A DNA stretch of 9,190 nt from CAZCCC01 sp964497245. Its GTDB lineage: Bacteria > Patescibacteriota > Patescibacteriia > Buchananbacterales > UBA6539. The stretch is taken from contig CAZCCC010000036.1 in the NCBI GenBank assembly GCA_964497245.1, forward strand, positions 1 through 9,190, given 5' to 3'. A program made the position numbers and the translations under genes. The notes under the pieces were generated by a model. The model did no database searches. It was not told the origin of the DNA and saw only the letters and a program-made list of their open reading frames with translations. This document shows, piece after piece, positions 1 through 7,982 of this stretch; the first letter of the stretch is position 1, and every line of letters begins with the position of its first letter.

Positions 1-6
1 GCATTA

Positions 7-23
7 TTGGCGCTTCGCGCCAA
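7..23. repeat. GC-rich perfect hairpin at left edge
   Basis: TTGGCGC (7-13) and GCGCCAA (17-23) form a perfect 7-bp inverted repeat around a 3-base loop (TTC on plus, GAA on minus). Partial further pairing (CAT at 2-4 with ATG at 26-28) is possible with bulges. Neither side has a clear T-run within the window. It may be a terminator for a gene to the left, a backup terminator for rpoC, or a dispersed palindromic repeat. The window edge prevents a choice. Confidence 0.5.
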
Positions 24-85
24 ATATGTTGCGTTAGATTCTAGACTGAAACTTAAATAAAAAAATATAAGTATTATCAAACTTA

Positions 86-118
86 AACATAAACGCCCCT
101 TAAAAGGGGCGCTATGTT
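86..118 (-). terminator. Hairpin terminator after rpoC
   Basis: The stem is CGCCCCTT (94-101) paired with AAGGGGCG (104-111), an 8-bp GC-rich stem if the 2-nt loop is taken literally and 7 bp with a 4-nt loop. AACATA (86-91) and TATGTT (113-118) extend it on the outside across a small internal loop. It lies 24 bases after the rpoC stop. On the minus strand it is followed by TTTATGTTTAAGTTT, an interrupted T-tract, so the hairpin is strong but the tail is mediocre. It is the natural end of the rpoBC transcript. Being near symmetrical, it could also stop transcription arriving from the left. Confidence 0.78.
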
Positions 119-141
119 GTATTTATAATCTAAATTTTAAT

Positions 142-3100
142 CTATTTTTCTTTTTCTTTTTCGGCCTCTAGCTTAAAGCCTGTTCCGGCAGGAATTAATC
201 GGCCAATAATGACATTTTCCTTTAATCCGCGCAGATGATCAATTTTACCTTCAATCGCGGCATTAATTAACACTCTTGAAGTCTCTTGAAAAGATGCGGC
301 GGATAAAAAACTAGAAGTTGAAAGAGAGACTTTTGAAATTCCCAAAAGTAATTCTTCTCCATTGGCTTCGGCTTGACTTTTTTTAATTTTTAAATTAGCC
401 TCTTTGAGTTCGTCAAATTCAATTCTCTGCCCAGCCAAAAGATTTGTATCACCAGAGTCTTTTATTAAAATTCTGGAAAACATTTGTTTAGCAATCAGCT
501 CAATATGGCGATTATCTAATTTCTGTCCTTGTGAAGAATAAATCATCTGTATTTCATCAATAATATAACGCTGAGTTTCTTCTTTTCCTTTTAGGCGGTA
601 CAGCTGGCGAAGATCAAGACTGCCATTGGTAAGAGGAGTACCTTTGACTACCAAATCTCCTTCTTTAACCATTAAGTAAAATTCCGGTGGAATCTGGTAT
701 ATTTTCTCTTTATTATCTTTAACTGAAATTACGATTTTACCCTTTTTAATCTCAACAAATCCAGACCGCTTGGCTAAAACTTTTTCACCGTCTTTATTGA
801 GCATTATTAAATCTTCTTTATTGACTTTTTGTTTATCCTTTACTTTAACGGCTTGTTTAGATTTTGCGTCTTTGCTCTCTTCCAAAGGATAAATATCCTG
901 ATCCAACTCATCATACATAACTTTAATCACTTTGGTACGATCTGATTTTAATTCCCCTTTTTTGGCATTTTCAAATTTTACCACTCCGTCAACTTCAGAG
1001 ACAAAAGCTTTCATCTTTGGTGGGCGGGCTTCAAAAATTTCCTCAACCCTTGGTAAACCTTGAGTAATATCCAAACCGGCAACTCCCCCTGTATGAAAAG
1101 TTCTCATGGTAAGCTGGGTTCCTGGCTCCCCGATACTTTGGGCGGCAATAATTCCAACAGCAGATCCATTTTCAACCGGCTTATTTCTGGCTAAATCCCA
1201 GCCATAGCATTTTTGGCAAATACCGCGCAGAGTTTTACATTTCATTACCGAACGAACTTTTATTTCAGCAAGATCAAGTTCCTTAAGTTTATCTACTTTG
1301 AGTGAATCAATTATTTCTCCCTTATCTACTATTGCTTTTTTGGTTTTCGGATCAATAATCTTTTCTAGAGAATATCTGCCTTTAACCCTATCTATTAAAT
1401 TTAAATTTATTATTTCACTATCTTTTTTGGTAATAACAACTCCTTCATCATCGCCGCAGTCATGCTCCCTGACTACTAAATCCTGACAAACATCAACCAA
1501 TCTCCTAGTAAGATAGCCGGCATTAGCAGTCCTTAAAGCGGTATCAGATAAACCTTTTCTGGCTCCATGAGTAGAAATAAAATATTCCAAGACATCAAAA
1601 CCTTCTTTAAAATTTCCCTTGACCGGCAATTCAATAATTTCTCCGGCCGGACTGGTTACCAATCCTTTAATACCTACTATCTGAATAAGCTGGCTCCAAC
1701 TTCCTCTGGCTCCGGATTCAACCATGGTAAATACCGGACCATTAGGATCAAGGGTATTTTTACTCAATTTAACGATACTATCTTTCACTGCCATCCAAAT
1801 CTCAATAATTTTAACATGCCTTTCGCTATCGGTTAAAAGTCCCATTTCATATTGATTTTCAACTTCTTCAGCCTCCAATTCTCCTTTCTTAATAATTCCT
1901 TTCCTTTCTTTTATTTTAGGCATGTCATCCATTCCCCATGAATAGCCCGACAGAGTAAGATAACAAAAACCCAATTCTTTTATTTTATCTAAAAGTATTG
2001 CGGTTTCATCAACACCGAAAGACTCCAAAAAATCGGCTATCAGTTTAAGCAGGCTTTTACTGTCTAAAACATAATTTTGGAAAGGATAATCTTTGGGCAA
2101 AACTTGGTTAATTAAAATTCTACCAACCGAAGTTTCAATCATTTTGTCTTTAATTCCGGCTGCTTTAAATTTAGGTAAAAGCCATTCATCCGCTCTTATT
2201 TTTATCTTGTCTTGAATATTTATATTTTTTAAGTTATAAGCTAAAATCGCTTCCTGACAATCGGAAAAAATCTTTACTTCTCCAGAATTTTCTTTAACTG
2301 AACTTAAATAATAACAACCCCAAACAATATCCTTGGTCGGCCTGGCTACTGGATCACCAGTCGCCGGCTTTAAAATATTTTTTGAAGCAAGCATTAAATT
2401 AGCCGCTTCCCACTTTGCCTTTTCAGTTAAAGGTAAATGAACGGCCATCTGATCACCATCAAAGTCGGCATTAAAAGCCTCACAAACTAAAGGATGGACT
2501 TGGATCGCTTTTCCTTCAACCAAAATCGGCTTGAAGGCCTGAATTCCTAAACGATGAAGGGTTGGCGCACGATTCAAAAGCACATGTGAATCTTTCACTA
2601 TTTCTTCTAAAATATCCCAAACTTCATTATGTCCACCTTCAATAAATCGATTCGCACTCCTTACATTATGAACATATTCGCGTTTTATTAGCTGACTGAT
2701 TACAAAGGGTTTAAATAATTCCAAAGCCATTCGTTTCGGCAAACCACATTGGTGTAATTTCAATTTAGGCCCCACTATAATGACGCTACGGCCGGAATAA
2801 TCAATTCTTTTTCCCAATAAATTCTGTCTGAATCTTCCTTGCTTCCCTTTCAAAATATCAGCTAACGATTTAAGCATTCTTTTCTGACCAGTAGAAGCAA
2901 CAACTGTTTTTCCATGACGGGCGCTATTGTCAATCAAAGCATCAACCGCTTCCTGAAGCATTCTTTTTTCATTCCTGGTAATTACTTCAGGTGCATTTAA
3001 TTCCTTCAACTGCTTTAGCCGGTTGTTACGGTTGATGATTCTGCGATATAAATCATTCAGATCGGAAGTGGCAAAACGCCCTCCATCCAAGGGAACCATT

Positions 3101-4065
3101 GGACGAAGATCTGGTGGAATTACCGGAACAGACGTTAAAACCATCCATTCTGGACGAATATTGTTATTATTAAAATTTTGGGCAAGCCTTAATCTTTTCA
3201 AAATTTTATCTTTCTGAGGATTTTGATCATCTTGAAGTTGTTGCTCCATTTCAACAATTAGCTTATCTAAATCTATTTTTTCCAAAAGATACCTAATTGC
3301 CGCACCGCCGATTCCAGCATCAAAAATATGACCATATTTCAATGATAAATCTTGATAAACATGTTCGGAAATAATCTTTAAAGGTTTCAAATCCTTCAAT
3401 TCCTGCTCAGCTAAACGAAGGATACTTTCCAATTCTTTATTTTTCTCATTTTTGGCATTTTCTAAAATCAAAGCTTCTTTTTCAAAATCCAACTCCTTTT
3501 CTTTTTTATCTTTTACCTCCTGCCCAGTTTTAACCTTAAATAAATTCAATTGCCGACTGAAATCATCCTCGATTTTTTTCTTTTTAACTTTAAACTCCTG
3601 TTTTATCTGGTCTATTGTTTCTTTTTTTAAATCTTCATCAACATCGGTAATTATAAAATCGGCAAAATAAATCACTTTCTCCAAGGCTTGTGGGGATAAA
3701 CCTAAAATTAAACCAATCTTTGAAGGAACTCCCCGCAAAAACCAAATATGTGAACATGGGGTCGCTAAATCAATATGACCCATTCTTTCTCGCCTTACAA
3801 TTGAGCGAGTAACCTCAACTCCGCATTTATCGCATACTATCCCTTTATACCTTATTTTTTTGTATTTTCCGCAATAACATTCCCAATCTTTAGAAGGCCC
3901 AAAAATTTTTTCACAAAACAAACCATCTTTTTCCGGCTTCTGTGTCCTGTAGTTGATTGTTTCCGGTTTTATAACTTCTCCATGAGACCATTCTTGAATT
4001 TGATCGGGTGAAGCCAAAATCAGCCTTAAAGAATCAAAATTAACCACTTTTTTTTCTTCGCTCAT
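142..4065 (-). CDS. rpoC: DNA-directed RNA polymerase subunit beta'
   Basis: This is the largest catalytic subunit of bacterial RNA polymerase (1307 aa), which binds template DNA and carries the active-site magnesium. The sequence shows the N-terminal zinc ribbon (C63, C65, C78, C81); the clamp coiled coil for sigma (about 335-383); the switch and active-site segment GKRIDYSGRS (418-427); NADFDGDQM (532-540), whose D534, D536 and D538 hold Mg2+; the bridge helix (about 842-868); the second zinc site (C870, C943, C950, C953); and the trigger loop with M987, R988 and H991. There is no SI3 insert of the E. coli type. Two lineage-style expansions are visible: a lysine/glutamate-rich coiled-coil insert at about 145-226, and a long sandwich-barrel region at about 1022-1152. 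The ATG lies 3 bases after the rpoB TAG with no Shine-Dalgarno motif, so translational coupling is inferred. The length is between B. subtilis (about 1200) and E. coli (1407). The identification is certain. Confidence 0.99.
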   Translation of the reverse strand: MSEEKKVVNFDSLRLILASPDQIQEWSHGEVIKPETINYRTQKPEKDGLFCEKIFGPSKDWECYCGKYKKIRYKGIVCDKCGVEVTRSIVRRERMGHIDLATPCSHIWFLRGVPSKIGLILGLSPQALEKVIYFADFIITDVDEDLKKETIDQIKQEFKVKKKKIEDDFSRQLNLFKVKTGQEVKDKKEKELDFEKEALILENAKNEKNKELESILRLAEQELKDLKPLKIISEHVYQDLSLKYGHIFDAGIGGAAIRYLLEKIDLDKLIVEMEQQLQDDQNPQKDKILKRLRLAQNFNNNNIRPEWMVLTSVPVIPPDLRPMVPLDGGRFATSDLNDLYRRIINRNNRLKQLKELNAPEVITRNEKRMLQEAVDALIDNSARHGKTVVASTGQKRMLKSLADILKGKQGRFRQNLLGKRIDYSGRSVIIVGPKLKLHQCGLPKRMALELFKPFVISQLIKREYVHNVRSANRFIEGGHNEVWDILEEIVKDSHVLLNRAPTLHRLGIQAFKPILVEGKAIQVHPLVCEAFNADFDGDQMAVHLPLTEKAKWEAANLMLASKNILKPATGDPVARPTKDIVWGCYYLSSVKENSGEVKIFSDCQEAILAYNLKNINIQDKIKIRADEWLLPKFKAAGIKDKMIETSVGRILINQVLPKDYPFQNYVLDSKSLLKLIADFLESFGVDETAILLDKIKELGFCYLTLSGYSWGMDDMPKIKERKGIIKKGELEAEEVENQYEMGLLTDSERHVKIIEIWMAVKDSIVKLSKNTLDPNGPVFTMVESGARGSWSQLIQIVGIKGLVTSPAGEIIELPVKGNFKEGFDVLEYFISTHGARKGLSDTALRTANAGYLTRRLVDVCQDLVVREHDCGDDEGVVITKKDSEIINLNLIDRVKGRYSLEKIIDPKTKKAIVDKGEIIDSLKVDKLKELDLAEIKVRSVMKCKTLRGICQKCYGWDLARNKPVENGSAVGIIAAQSIGEPGTQLTMRTFHTGGVAGLDITQGLPRVEEIFEARPPKMKAFVSEVDGVVKFENAKKGELKSDRTKVIKVMYDELDQDIYPLEESKDAKSKQAVKVKDKQKVNKEDLIMLNKDGEKVLAKRSGFVEIKKGKIVISVKDNKEKIYQIPPEFYLMVKEGDLVVKGTPLTNGSLDLRQLYRLKGKEETQRYIIDEIQMIYSSQGQKLDNRHIELIAKQMFSRILIKDSGDTNLLAGQRIEFDELKEANLKIKKSQAEANGEELLLGISKVSLSTSSFLSAASFQETSRVLINAAIEGKIDHLRGLKENVIIGRLIPAGTGFKLEAEKEKEK

Positions 4066-4068
4066 ATG

Positions 4069-7000
4069 CTAATTAATTTTATTATTATCTTCTTCTTTTT
4101 TATTTGAAATTTTCTGCTCCTTTTCTCCGGCAAGCTCCTGTTCGTCGTTGTAGTCTTTTCGGCGGCTGTCTTTATTATCTTCAATATCCTGAAAAAATCC
4201 TTCTTTAATAACTTTATTGTCTTTCATTACTTCAATGTTTAAACACAAACCATTCAGCTCGCGCAATAAGACATTGAATGATTCCGGCACGTTCAATCTT
4301 CTAATAGATTCTCCCTTAATTATTGATTCGTAAGCTTTTGATCGGCCAGGGACATCATCAGATTTGATTGTTAAAATTTCTTGCAGGATATTGGCAGCTC
4401 CATACGCTTCCAACGCCCAAACTTCCATTTCACCGAAGCGCTGACCGCCAAACTGAGCTTTACCGCCCAAAGGCTGCTGAGTAATAAGAGAATAAGGTCC
4501 AATTGACCGTTGATGAATCTTATCCTCAACCATATGATTAAGTTTCATCATATATATTTTTCCGACTGTTACCCGATTTTCAAAAGGCTCTCCGGTCCTA
4601 CCATCATAAACCGTCATCTTTCCATCAGAAGAATAACCGGCGCGTTCAAGTTCTGATTTGATTATTTCTTCAGGAATTCCATTTAAAACAGGCGTTTTAA
4701 CTTTATAACCCAACTTTGAAGCAGCCAAACCAAGATGAGTTTCCAAAATTTGTCCCAAATTCATTCTTGAAACAACACCCAAAGGACTTAAAATAACATC
4801 AACCGGTTCTCCATTTTCCAAAAATGGCATATCTTCAGCCGGCAGAACTATTGAAATAACTCCTTTATTTCCATGACGGCCAGCCATTTTGTCACCGACT
4901 TGTATTTTTCTTAAATTGGCAACCGATACCTGATACATTTTTATTACTCCGGAGGAAAGCTTATCACCGCTTTCTCGGCTAAAAACTTTTATATCAACTA
5001 CTTTGCCTTTTCCGCCATGTTCTAGATAAAGGGAGCTATCTCTTACATCCCTGGCCTTTTCTCCAAAAATAGCTCTTAATAATTTCTCTTCGGCAGAAAG
5101 CTCCGTTTCACCTTTGGGAGTTATTTTACCAACTAAAATGTCTCCCGAAGAAACAGAGGCTCCAAGTCTGATTACTCCTTCGGAATCAAGGTCTTTTAAT
5201 TTTTCTTCTCCAATATTAGGAATATCAGAAGTCACGATTTCAGGCCCGAGTTTTGTATCACGAACTTCTATTTGAAAATCTTCAATATATATAGAAGTAT
5301 AACGATCTTTTTGAACCACTCTCTCTGACACAATAATAGCATCTTCATAGTTATATCCTTCCCAAGCCATAAAGGCAACCGTAATATTTTGACCTAAAGC
5401 CAACTCACCGTGGTCAGTAGCCGGACCATCAGCCAATACGTCTCCTTTTTTTACTTCTTGGCCTTTGGTCACTATTGGCCGCTGATTAATGCAGGTTGAA
5501 GCGTTGGAACGGACAAATTTATTCAAACGATATTCCCTTATAGCTCCACCATCATCTAAAATAACTATTTTATTTCCTTGAACTTCCTTAACAATGCCGG
5601 AAGTTTTACAAACAATAACATGACCGGAATCTTGTGCCGCTTTTCCTTCCAAACCGGTGCCGACTATTGGAGCATCGGGATTAATACAGGGCACAGCCTG
5701 TCTTTGCATGTTGGATCCCATTAAAGCCCTTACAGCATCATCATGTTCTAAAAAAGGAATTAAAGAAGTGGCGATACTTACAATTTGATTTGGTGCCACA
5801 TCCATATAATCAATTAGGTTTACACTTTCAATTTCCGGTTCTCCATACTTCCTCACTTCGGCCCTTTCAACTAGAAAATAACCATTTTCATCAATCGGGA
5901 TTGTAGCAGCGGTGGTAACCGAGTTTTCCGTTTGAAAAGCAGTTAAATATTTAACCTCATCAGTAACCCTAGGCTTAATTGGGATTTTTTTTATTTCTTT
6001 GCAATTCTCTAAAGCCTTTGCTAGTTTTAAATTAATTTGCTGTCCGGCCTTTACAATAACCTCATTATTTTTTTCATTTATAATATCAGTTCGTGCTATC
6101 TCGCCTTCTGTTTCTGAAGCAATATTTTCAACATCGTGCTTTACTCGGCGATAAGGAGATTCTATAAAGCCATACTCGTTAATTTTTGCATAGCAAGCCA
6201 AGTGTCCAACTAACCCGATATTAGGTCCTTCGGGCGTAGCTATCGGACAAATCCTTCCGTAATGAGTGGAATGAACGTCTCGAACGTCAAAACCGGCTCT
6301 TTCCCGTGAAAGACCGCCCGGACCCATTGCTGAAAGTCTTCGTTTATGTTCCAATTCCGCCAAAGGATTAGTTTGATCCATAAACTGGGAAAGCTGGGAA
6401 GACATAAAAAACTCTTTAACTGCTCCAATTACCGGTCTGGCATTAATTAAACGGTTGGGGTTGACATCAGAAATATCATAAGTACTCATTCGATCGCGAA
6501 TGATTCTTTCCATACGAGCCAAACCAATTCTGAATTTGTTCTGCACCAATTCTCCAATAGCTCTGACGCGCCTATTACCCAAATGGTCTATGTCATCAGG
6601 ATCTTTTTGGGAAATATTAAGACGGATTATTTCTTTAATAACATCAACTAAATCTTGAACTCTTAAAACTCTGTTTTCTTGGGTGATTGGAATATCATTC
6701 CCAAAACGTTGATTTATTTTATAGCGGCCGACATTACCAAAATCATAGCGGTCAAAATTAAAAAACATTGCATAAATTAAAGACTTGGCATTGTCAGAGG
6801 TCGCCAAATCTCCCGGCCTTATTCTTTTGTAAACTTCAATCAATGCCTCAGCTTCGTTATCGGAAGGATCTTTTGCCAAAGTATTTTGTATGTAAGATAT
6901 TTCCGGATGAGTATCAACATCTTTAAAGAGATCAGCAATTTCATCATCATTGCCTGAACCAAAAGCTCTTAACAAAGAGGCGGCTGAAATTTTTCTTTTT

Positions 7001-7539
7001 CGATCAATTTTAACCCATATAATGTTGTTAATATCAGTTTCAAATTCAAGCCAAGAGCCGCGATTAGGAATAATTTTTGCGCCATAATAACGGCGCTCGC
7101 CATAAATTTCCGATGTAAAAAATATCCCGGCGGAACGTATCAGCTGGGAAACAACAACCCTTTCAATGCCGTTTATTATAAAAGTTCCCCTATCAGTCAT
7201 TAAGGGAAAATCGCCAAGATAAACCTCTTGCTCAATAGATTTATCCATTTTTCTATTAAGTAATTTGGCTTTAACCCGCAGTGGCGCTTCATAACTCAAA
7301 TTTTTCTCTTTGCTAGTAACCTCGTCAAACTTCGGCTCATCAAGATAATATTTTCCAAACCATAGTTCAAAGTCCCTGCCTATAAAATCTTTTATCGGCG
7401 AAACTTCAGAAAAAAGTTCTGATAACCCATAACGTAAAAACCAATCATAGGAATCTTTTTGAACTTCAATTAAATCAGGCATTGATATTGCCTCTTTTAA
7501 AGGAGTGAAAACTTTTCTTGAAAAATTTTTGGTGGACAT
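4069..7539 (-). CDS. rpoB: DNA-directed RNA polymerase subunit beta
   Basis: This is the second-largest RNA polymerase subunit, which forms the other half of the active-site cleft with RpoC. I chose the ATG at 7537-7539 (1156 aa). A TTG three codons earlier (7546-7548, giving 1159 aa) is possible, but neither start has a Shine-Dalgarno motif. Numbered from the ATG, the protrusion and lobe domains fill about 10-375. The rifampicin-region segment QLSQFMDQ is at 382-389, with D388, H398, R401 and S403. The flap is at about 750-870. GDKMAGRHGNKG at 882-893 carries the active-site lysines K884 and K892. The conserved C-terminal segment that docks on RpoC starts near 1025 (GGKAQFGGQRFGEMEVWALE). 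The last ~35 residues are a charged low-complexity tail rich in K, E, D and N. The protein lacks the large E. coli lineage inserts and is close in size to B. subtilis RpoB. The gene is first in a two-gene operon, 3 bases before rpoC, and rplJL is not next to it. Confidence 0.99.
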   Translation of the reverse strand: MSTKNFSRKVFTPLKEAISMPDLIEVQKDSYDWFLRYGLSELFSEVSPIKDFIGRDFELWFGKYYLDEPKFDEVTSKEKNLSYEAPLRVKAKLLNRKMDKSIEQEVYLGDFPLMTDRGTFIINGIERVVVSQLIRSAGIFFTSEIYGERRYYGAKIIPNRGSWLEFETDINNIIWVKIDRKRKISAASLLRAFGSGNDDEIADLFKDVDTHPEISYIQNTLAKDPSDNEAEALIEVYKRIRPGDLATSDNAKSLIYAMFFNFDRYDFGNVGRYKINQRFGNDIPITQENRVLRVQDLVDVIKEIIRLNISQKDPDDIDHLGNRRVRAIGELVQNKFRIGLARMERIIRDRMSTYDISDVNPNRLINARPVIGAVKEFFMSSQLSQFMDQTNPLAELEHKRRLSAMGPGGLSRERAGFDVRDVHSTHYGRICPIATPEGPNIGLVGHLACYAKINEYGFIESPYRRVKHDVENIASETEGEIARTDIINEKNNEVIVKAGQQINLKLAKALENCKEIKKIPIKPRVTDEVKYLTAFQTENSVTTAATIPIDENGYFLVERAEVRKYGEPEIESVNLIDYMDVAPNQIVSIATSLIPFLEHDDAVRALMGSNMQRQAVPCINPDAPIVGTGLEGKAAQDSGHVIVCKTSGIVKEVQGNKIVILDDGGAIREYRLNKFVRSNASTCINQRPIVTKGQEVKKGDVLADGPATDHGELALGQNITVAFMAWEGYNYEDAIIVSERVVQKDRYTSIYIEDFQIEVRDTKLGPEIVTSDIPNIGEEKLKDLDSEGVIRLGASVSSGDILVGKITPKGETELSAEEKLLRAIFGEKARDVRDSSLYLEHGGKGKVVDIKVFSRESGDKLSSGVIKMYQVSVANLRKIQVGDKMAGRHGNKGVISIVLPAEDMPFLENGEPVDVILSPLGVVSRMNLGQILETHLGLAASKLGYKVKTPVLNGIPEEIIKSELERAGYSSDGKMTVYDGRTGEPFENRVTVGKIYMMKLNHMVEDKIHQRSIGPYSLITQQPLGGKAQFGGQRFGEMEVWALEAYGAANILQEILTIKSDDVPGRSKAYESIIKGESIRRLNVPESFNVLLRELNGLCLNIEVMKDNKVIKEGFFQDIEDNKDSRRKDYNDEQELAGEKEQKISNKKEEDNNKIN

Positions 7540-7728
7540 ATTTATCAATAATTGTTATGAACACAGAGGGCTAAAAACAACAAAAAATTTCTCCCAACCA
7601 GAGAGGATGCGAGTTTTTTGGATTTCTGTTATTTATTTTGAGGAAGAAAAAAGCCCACTATTTATATTTTTAAAATAATTTCGTTAGTTGGATAGCGGGA
7701 AATAAAAATCAAAAATACTGAATATAAC
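7540..7728 (-). promoter_or_regulatory. Predicted rpoB 5' leader (untranslated)
   Basis: If transcription starts about 7 bases past the -10 element at 7735-7740, the rpoBC mRNA has an untranslated leader of roughly 189 nt. The last 20 bases before the ATG (ending AATTATTGATAAAT) contain no Shine-Dalgarno motif. Within the leader, TCTCT and GGAGA (about 7590-7604) can form a weak 5-bp hairpin before six Ts (7582-7587), which is attenuator-like but marginal. No known riboswitch or ribosomal-protein leader is recognised. A second short pairing, GGGCT with AGCCC, spans the two ends of its distal half. Confidence 0.45.
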
Positions 7729-7734
7729 TTCAAA

Positions 7735-7763
7735 ATATTAACAAAATTTCTAAACTTTGTCAA
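7735..7763 (-). promoter_or_regulatory. Sigma-70-type promoter for rpoBC
   Basis: On the minus strand there is a perfect -35 box TTGACA (7758-7763), a spacer of exactly 17 bases, and a -10 box TAATAT (7735-7740). TG stands one base before the -10, giving an extended -10 as well. The flanks are AT-rich, as for an UP element. It is the best promoter match in the gap and points into rpoB. The start site would be near 7728. Position and match are seen directly; activity is inferred. Confidence 0.8.
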
Positions 7764-7982
7764 ATACTTTAAGTTAATAAAACTACTATAGATAAAATAT
7801 CTAATTTTAGCCAAAAAAATAAAAAATAAACTATTGAAAAAAGTTTTCCACAAGTTATCCATGGTTAGCAAAATTGGAAAAACAATATTTTCTTTAAAAT
7901 AAAGGGTATTAACCGCATAAATTACCCCGCTCCCTTCTTGCTTAATGCAATCACGATGTAAAATCGGGATTTTTTGACCCTT
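7764..7982. other. AT-rich non-coding gap upstream of rpoBC promoter
   Basis: This is the promoter-distal half of the 443-base gap between the TM-helix gene and rpoB. It is strongly AT-rich. Apart from the DnaA-box-like pair it holds only a poor terminator candidate for the upstream operon: on the minus strand GGGTA (7923-7927) and TACCC (7904-7908) enclose a 14-nt loop and are followed by TTTATTTT. A short open frame at 7662-7871 is not judged a gene, because it covers the rpoB promoter and its sequence looks like translated AT-rich DNA. No tRNA or other RNA gene is visible. Confidence 0.5.
7844..7863 (+). promoter_or_regulatory. Tandem DnaA-box-like sites
   Basis: TTTTCCACA (7844-7852) fits the relaxed DnaA box TTWTNCACA exactly and is one base off TTATCCACA. 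TTATCCATG (7855-7863) matches TTATCCACA at 7 of 9 positions, in the same orientation. The starts are 11 bases apart, about one helical turn, an arrangement familiar from bacterial origins and dnaA promoters. Only this pair was found in the gap, so a full replication origin is not supported. A role in DnaA-dependent regulation of the rpoBC promoter, about 80 bases away, or chance occurrence are the alternatives. Confidence 0.45.

Noticed and set aside
1298..3670. Four plus-strand open frames (1298-1486, 1567-1836, 3023-3217, 3452-3670)
   Set aside because: All are antisense shadows within rpoC with no start signals or recognisable domains.
6240..6428. 62-aa minus-strand open frame
   Set aside because: It is an out-of-frame reading inside the highly conserved rifampicin region of rpoB.
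7662..7871. 69-aa open frame on the minus strand in the gap before rpoB
   Set aside because: It contains the near-consensus rpoBC promoter and part of the DnaA-box pair, has no ribosome binding site, and its F/I/K/N/L-rich translation looks like AT-rich intergenic DNA.
7896..7927. Terminator of the pilin/TM-helix operon
   Set aside because: The stem is only five pairs with a 14-nt loop and an imperfect T-tract. It is mentioned in the gap entry but is too weak to call.
7945..7976. Plus-strand terminator-like hairpin (CGAT/ATCG followed by six Ts)
   Set aside because: The stem is four pairs plus a mismatch, and no plus-strand gene needs it. On the minus strand the T-run is on the wrong side.
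7540..7982. Replication origin (oriC)
   Set aside because: Only one good and one partial DnaA box were found, with no dnaA or dnaN in the window. This is kept only as a finding to check.
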